A DNA stretch of 5,931 nt from Oscillospiraceae bacterium (GTDB lineage Bacteria; Bacillota; Clostridia; Oscillospirales; Oscillospiraceae). Positions 5,242 to 5,931 of the stretch are shown piece after piece (the first letter of the stretch is position 1; each line of letters begins with the position of its first letter). The stretch covers positions 1 through 5,931 of the forward strand of contig JAFZQQ010000218.1 of NCBI GenBank assembly GCA_017620315.1. The letters run 5' to 3'. The notes beneath the pieces were generated by a model. It did no database searches. It worked only from the letters and a program-made list of their open reading frames with translations, and was not told the origin of the DNA. The position numbers and the translations under genes are program-made.

Positions 5242-5262
5242 GGTTACCGATTTGGTTACCGA
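5242..5262. repeat. Right arm-type site pair (GGTTACCGA x2)
   Basis: GGTTACCGA occurs at 5242-5250 and 5254-5262, with the second copy again continuing CG. Period, orientation and sequence match the left pair at 3249-3269. It lies 8 nt after the HEPN stop and 111 bp before the right core repeat. Together the two pairs would give an attP with arms 111 bp and 78 bp from the core after excision. Confidence 0.65.
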
Positions 5263-5275
5263 CGAAAAAAGAAGA

Positions 5276-5311
5276 AACCCACGCTCTCGCGTAAAATGCG
5301 AAAGATGGGTT
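5276..5311. other. Interrupted hairpin near the right element end
   Basis: AACCCA (5276-5281) pairs with TGGGTT (5306-5311), and CGC pairs with GCG around a GTAAAAT loop, with mismatches between. No T-run follows on the plus strand. It could end the HEPN transcript weakly or shape the att region. The stretch 5312-5373 shows nothing further. Confidence 0.3.
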
Positions 5312-5373
5312 AGTTCAGAGCAAAATAACAACGCGAGAATCCGGTATTTTGTGGCTGCAACGCATCCAGGCAC

Positions 5374-5419
5374 GTTGGTAAGGATGAGGTCGGCAGTTCG
5401 AATCTGCCCAGCAGCTCCA
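5374..5419 (+). repeat. Right attachment-site copy: 3' half of tRNA-Thr(GGT)
   Basis: Identical over 46 bp to 3125-3170 and in the same orientation. The flanks differ at once on both sides (C against G before, A against T after), so the repeat length is exact. As at the left copy, no D arm or 5' acceptor strand precedes it. It marks the far end of the element and probably the original 3' part of the tRNA gene displaced by insertion. Confidence 0.9.
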
Positions 5420-5455
5420 AAATAACTCTCGCGCTATCGGCGCGGGAGTTATTTT
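5419..5455 (+). terminator. Rho-independent terminator after the right att copy
   Basis: AAATAACTC (5420-5428) pairs with GAGTTATTT (5446-5454) and CGCGC (5430-5434) with GCGCG (5440-5444), joined by a T-G wobble, with loop TATCG. The final A of CCA (5419) can pair with T5455. The descending arm ends in TTTT. The sequence is unrelated to the terminator after the left copy but holds the same place. Confidence 0.75.
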
Positions 5456-5520
5456 CATATAGATCGCTTCGCCGTTGGCTATGGCCCCGGCGCAGACATA
5501 TAAAAAAGGCGGTATTGCTT

Positions 5521-5931
5521 ATGCCAAACGGATTTCCCGGAGGTCTTGGCCCACGCGGCCATCTGACCGAGGATGAAAAGGCAAATATGCCGAAGGTCAC
5601 CCCGGCGCTGCTGCGCAGGATAGGGAGCTACCTCAAGCCTTACTGGCCGCAGCTTCTGCTTGTGTTCGTGGCGATCCTTCTCTCCGCTGCCATCGGGCTG
5701 GCGCCCTCGGTCATCACCGGGAAGATCGTCGATCAGGCGCTCATCAACCGCGATCTCGCCCAGCTCATCCGGCTCTGTCTCGCGGCGCTCGGCGCGGTCG
5801 CGGTCAGCCAGATCATCGGTGTGGCCGAGAACTATATCAACTCGTGGATCTCCCAGCGCATCATCTTCGACATGAAAAACGAGATGTACCGGCATTTGCA
5901 GTCGATGCCGCATGCCTTTTTCACAAGCGAA
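5521..5931 (+). CDS. ABC exporter, membrane domain with presumed fused ATPase (5' part, runs off window)
   Basis: An open frame of 137 codons without a stop continues past the window end. The start ATG 5521 has AAAGGCGG ending 8 bp upstream. After a polar N-terminus rich in glycine (MPNGFPGGLG), residues 27-40 lead into membrane helix 1 (about 42-64), and helix 2 spans roughly 80-104. The stretch SQRIIFDMKNEMYRHLQSMP and HAFF (111-134) is typical of the first intracellular loop in type IV ABC exporters of the MsbA/LmrA/BmrA group, whose full length is near 600 residues with the ATPase at the C-terminus. The ATPase is not in the window. The substrate cannot be told; many relatives work as heterodimers with a second half-transporter next door. 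Codon use is GC-rich like the kinase gene, so this is probably chromosomal flank. Confidence 0.85.
   Translation, partial: MPNGFPGGLGPRGHLTEDEKANMPKVTPALLRRIGSYLKPYWPQLLLVFVAILLSAAIGLAPSVITGKIVDQALINRDLAQLIRLCLAALGAVAVSQIIGVAENYINSWISQRIIFDMKNEMYRHLQSMPHAFFTSE

Larger units (their letters stand above)
3125..5419. mobile_element. Small integrated element at tRNA-Thr(GGT), with integrase remnant and two toxin-antitoxin-like modules
   Basis: The boundaries are the two identical 46-bp tRNA-derived repeats, giving a unit of 2249 bp. Inside both ends lie pairs of GGTTACCGA at 12-bp period in the same orientation, as expected for the two arms of a phage-type attP after integration. The element carries a 5'-truncated tyrosine integrase on the minus strand near its left end, then PIN plus small partner, then MNT plus HEPN on the plus strand. 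Base composition of the PIN module is visibly more AT-rich than that of the kinase and ABC transporter genes. With att sites intact but no complete integrase, it fits a cis-mobilisable element that would need an integrase supplied in trans. No relaxase, replication or capsid gene is present. Confidence 0.8.

Noticed and set aside
3125..5455. CRISPR array
   Set aside because: Only two distant copies of the 46-bp repeat exist and they are explained by tRNA integration; there are no regularly spaced repeats with unique spacers.
5475..5504. TTGGCT and TATAAA (18-bp spacing) as promoter of the ABC exporter
   Set aside because: The transcript would start at or inside the ribosome binding site (5505-5512), so this is unlikely to be the main promoter.
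5310..5600. Minus-strand frame with the same ELLGRFELPTSSLPT stretch
   Set aside because: It is the antisense of the right tRNA copy and also runs over the terminator and the start of the ABC exporter.

Overview
The window looks like chromosomal DNA of a GC-rich anaerobic Firmicute, probably a gut Clostridia member of the Oscillospirales type. This is an inference from the strong GGAGG-type ribosome binding sites, the LytS-like kinase, the XRE-receiver regulator and the codon choice. No rRNA or other marker gene is present to fix the taxon.

Layout. Positions 1-214 are a regulatory region with a (CTTG)5 microsatellite, two palindromes and a promoter candidate. Positions 215-2079 hold a two-gene two-component system: a response regulator with its DNA-binding XRE domain in front of the receiver domain, overlapping by 4 bp a seven-helix LytS/YesM-type sensor kinase. 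Positions 2108-2979 hold a promoter candidate and a closely spaced pair, a GNAT-like acetyltransferase and a 74-residue protein of unknown function. Positions 3125-5419 are a compact integrated element. It is bounded by perfect 46-bp direct repeats that contain the 3' half of a tRNA-Thr(GGT) gene, from the anticodon loop to CCA. Just inside each end is a pair of GGTTACCGA repeats at 12-bp period, the expected layout of integrase arm-type sites. Its integrase is reduced to a C-terminal fragment. The cargo is two two-gene modules of toxin-antitoxin type: a PIN-domain nuclease with a small FDYTKW protein, and an MNT nucleotidyltransferase with a HEPN protein. From 5521 the window enters the start of an ABC exporter gene that runs off the end.

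How it fits together. Neither tRNA fragment in the window has its 5' half, so the intact tRNA-Thr must lie elsewhere. The left repeat is then best read as a junction between two elements integrated in tandem. In support, the DNA left of 3125 carries a different heptamer pair (GACCCAC, also 12-bp period) just after a stop codon and 114 bp before the repeat. This nearly copies the right end of the 3125-5419 element, where the gap is 111 bp. The GNAT pair would then be the last cargo of the neighbouring element. The picture is an accretion of small cis-mobilisable elements at one tRNA gene, each carrying translationally coupled gene pairs. Each att copy is followed by a terminator-like hairpin, so every insertion would restore both a tRNA 3' end and a terminator.
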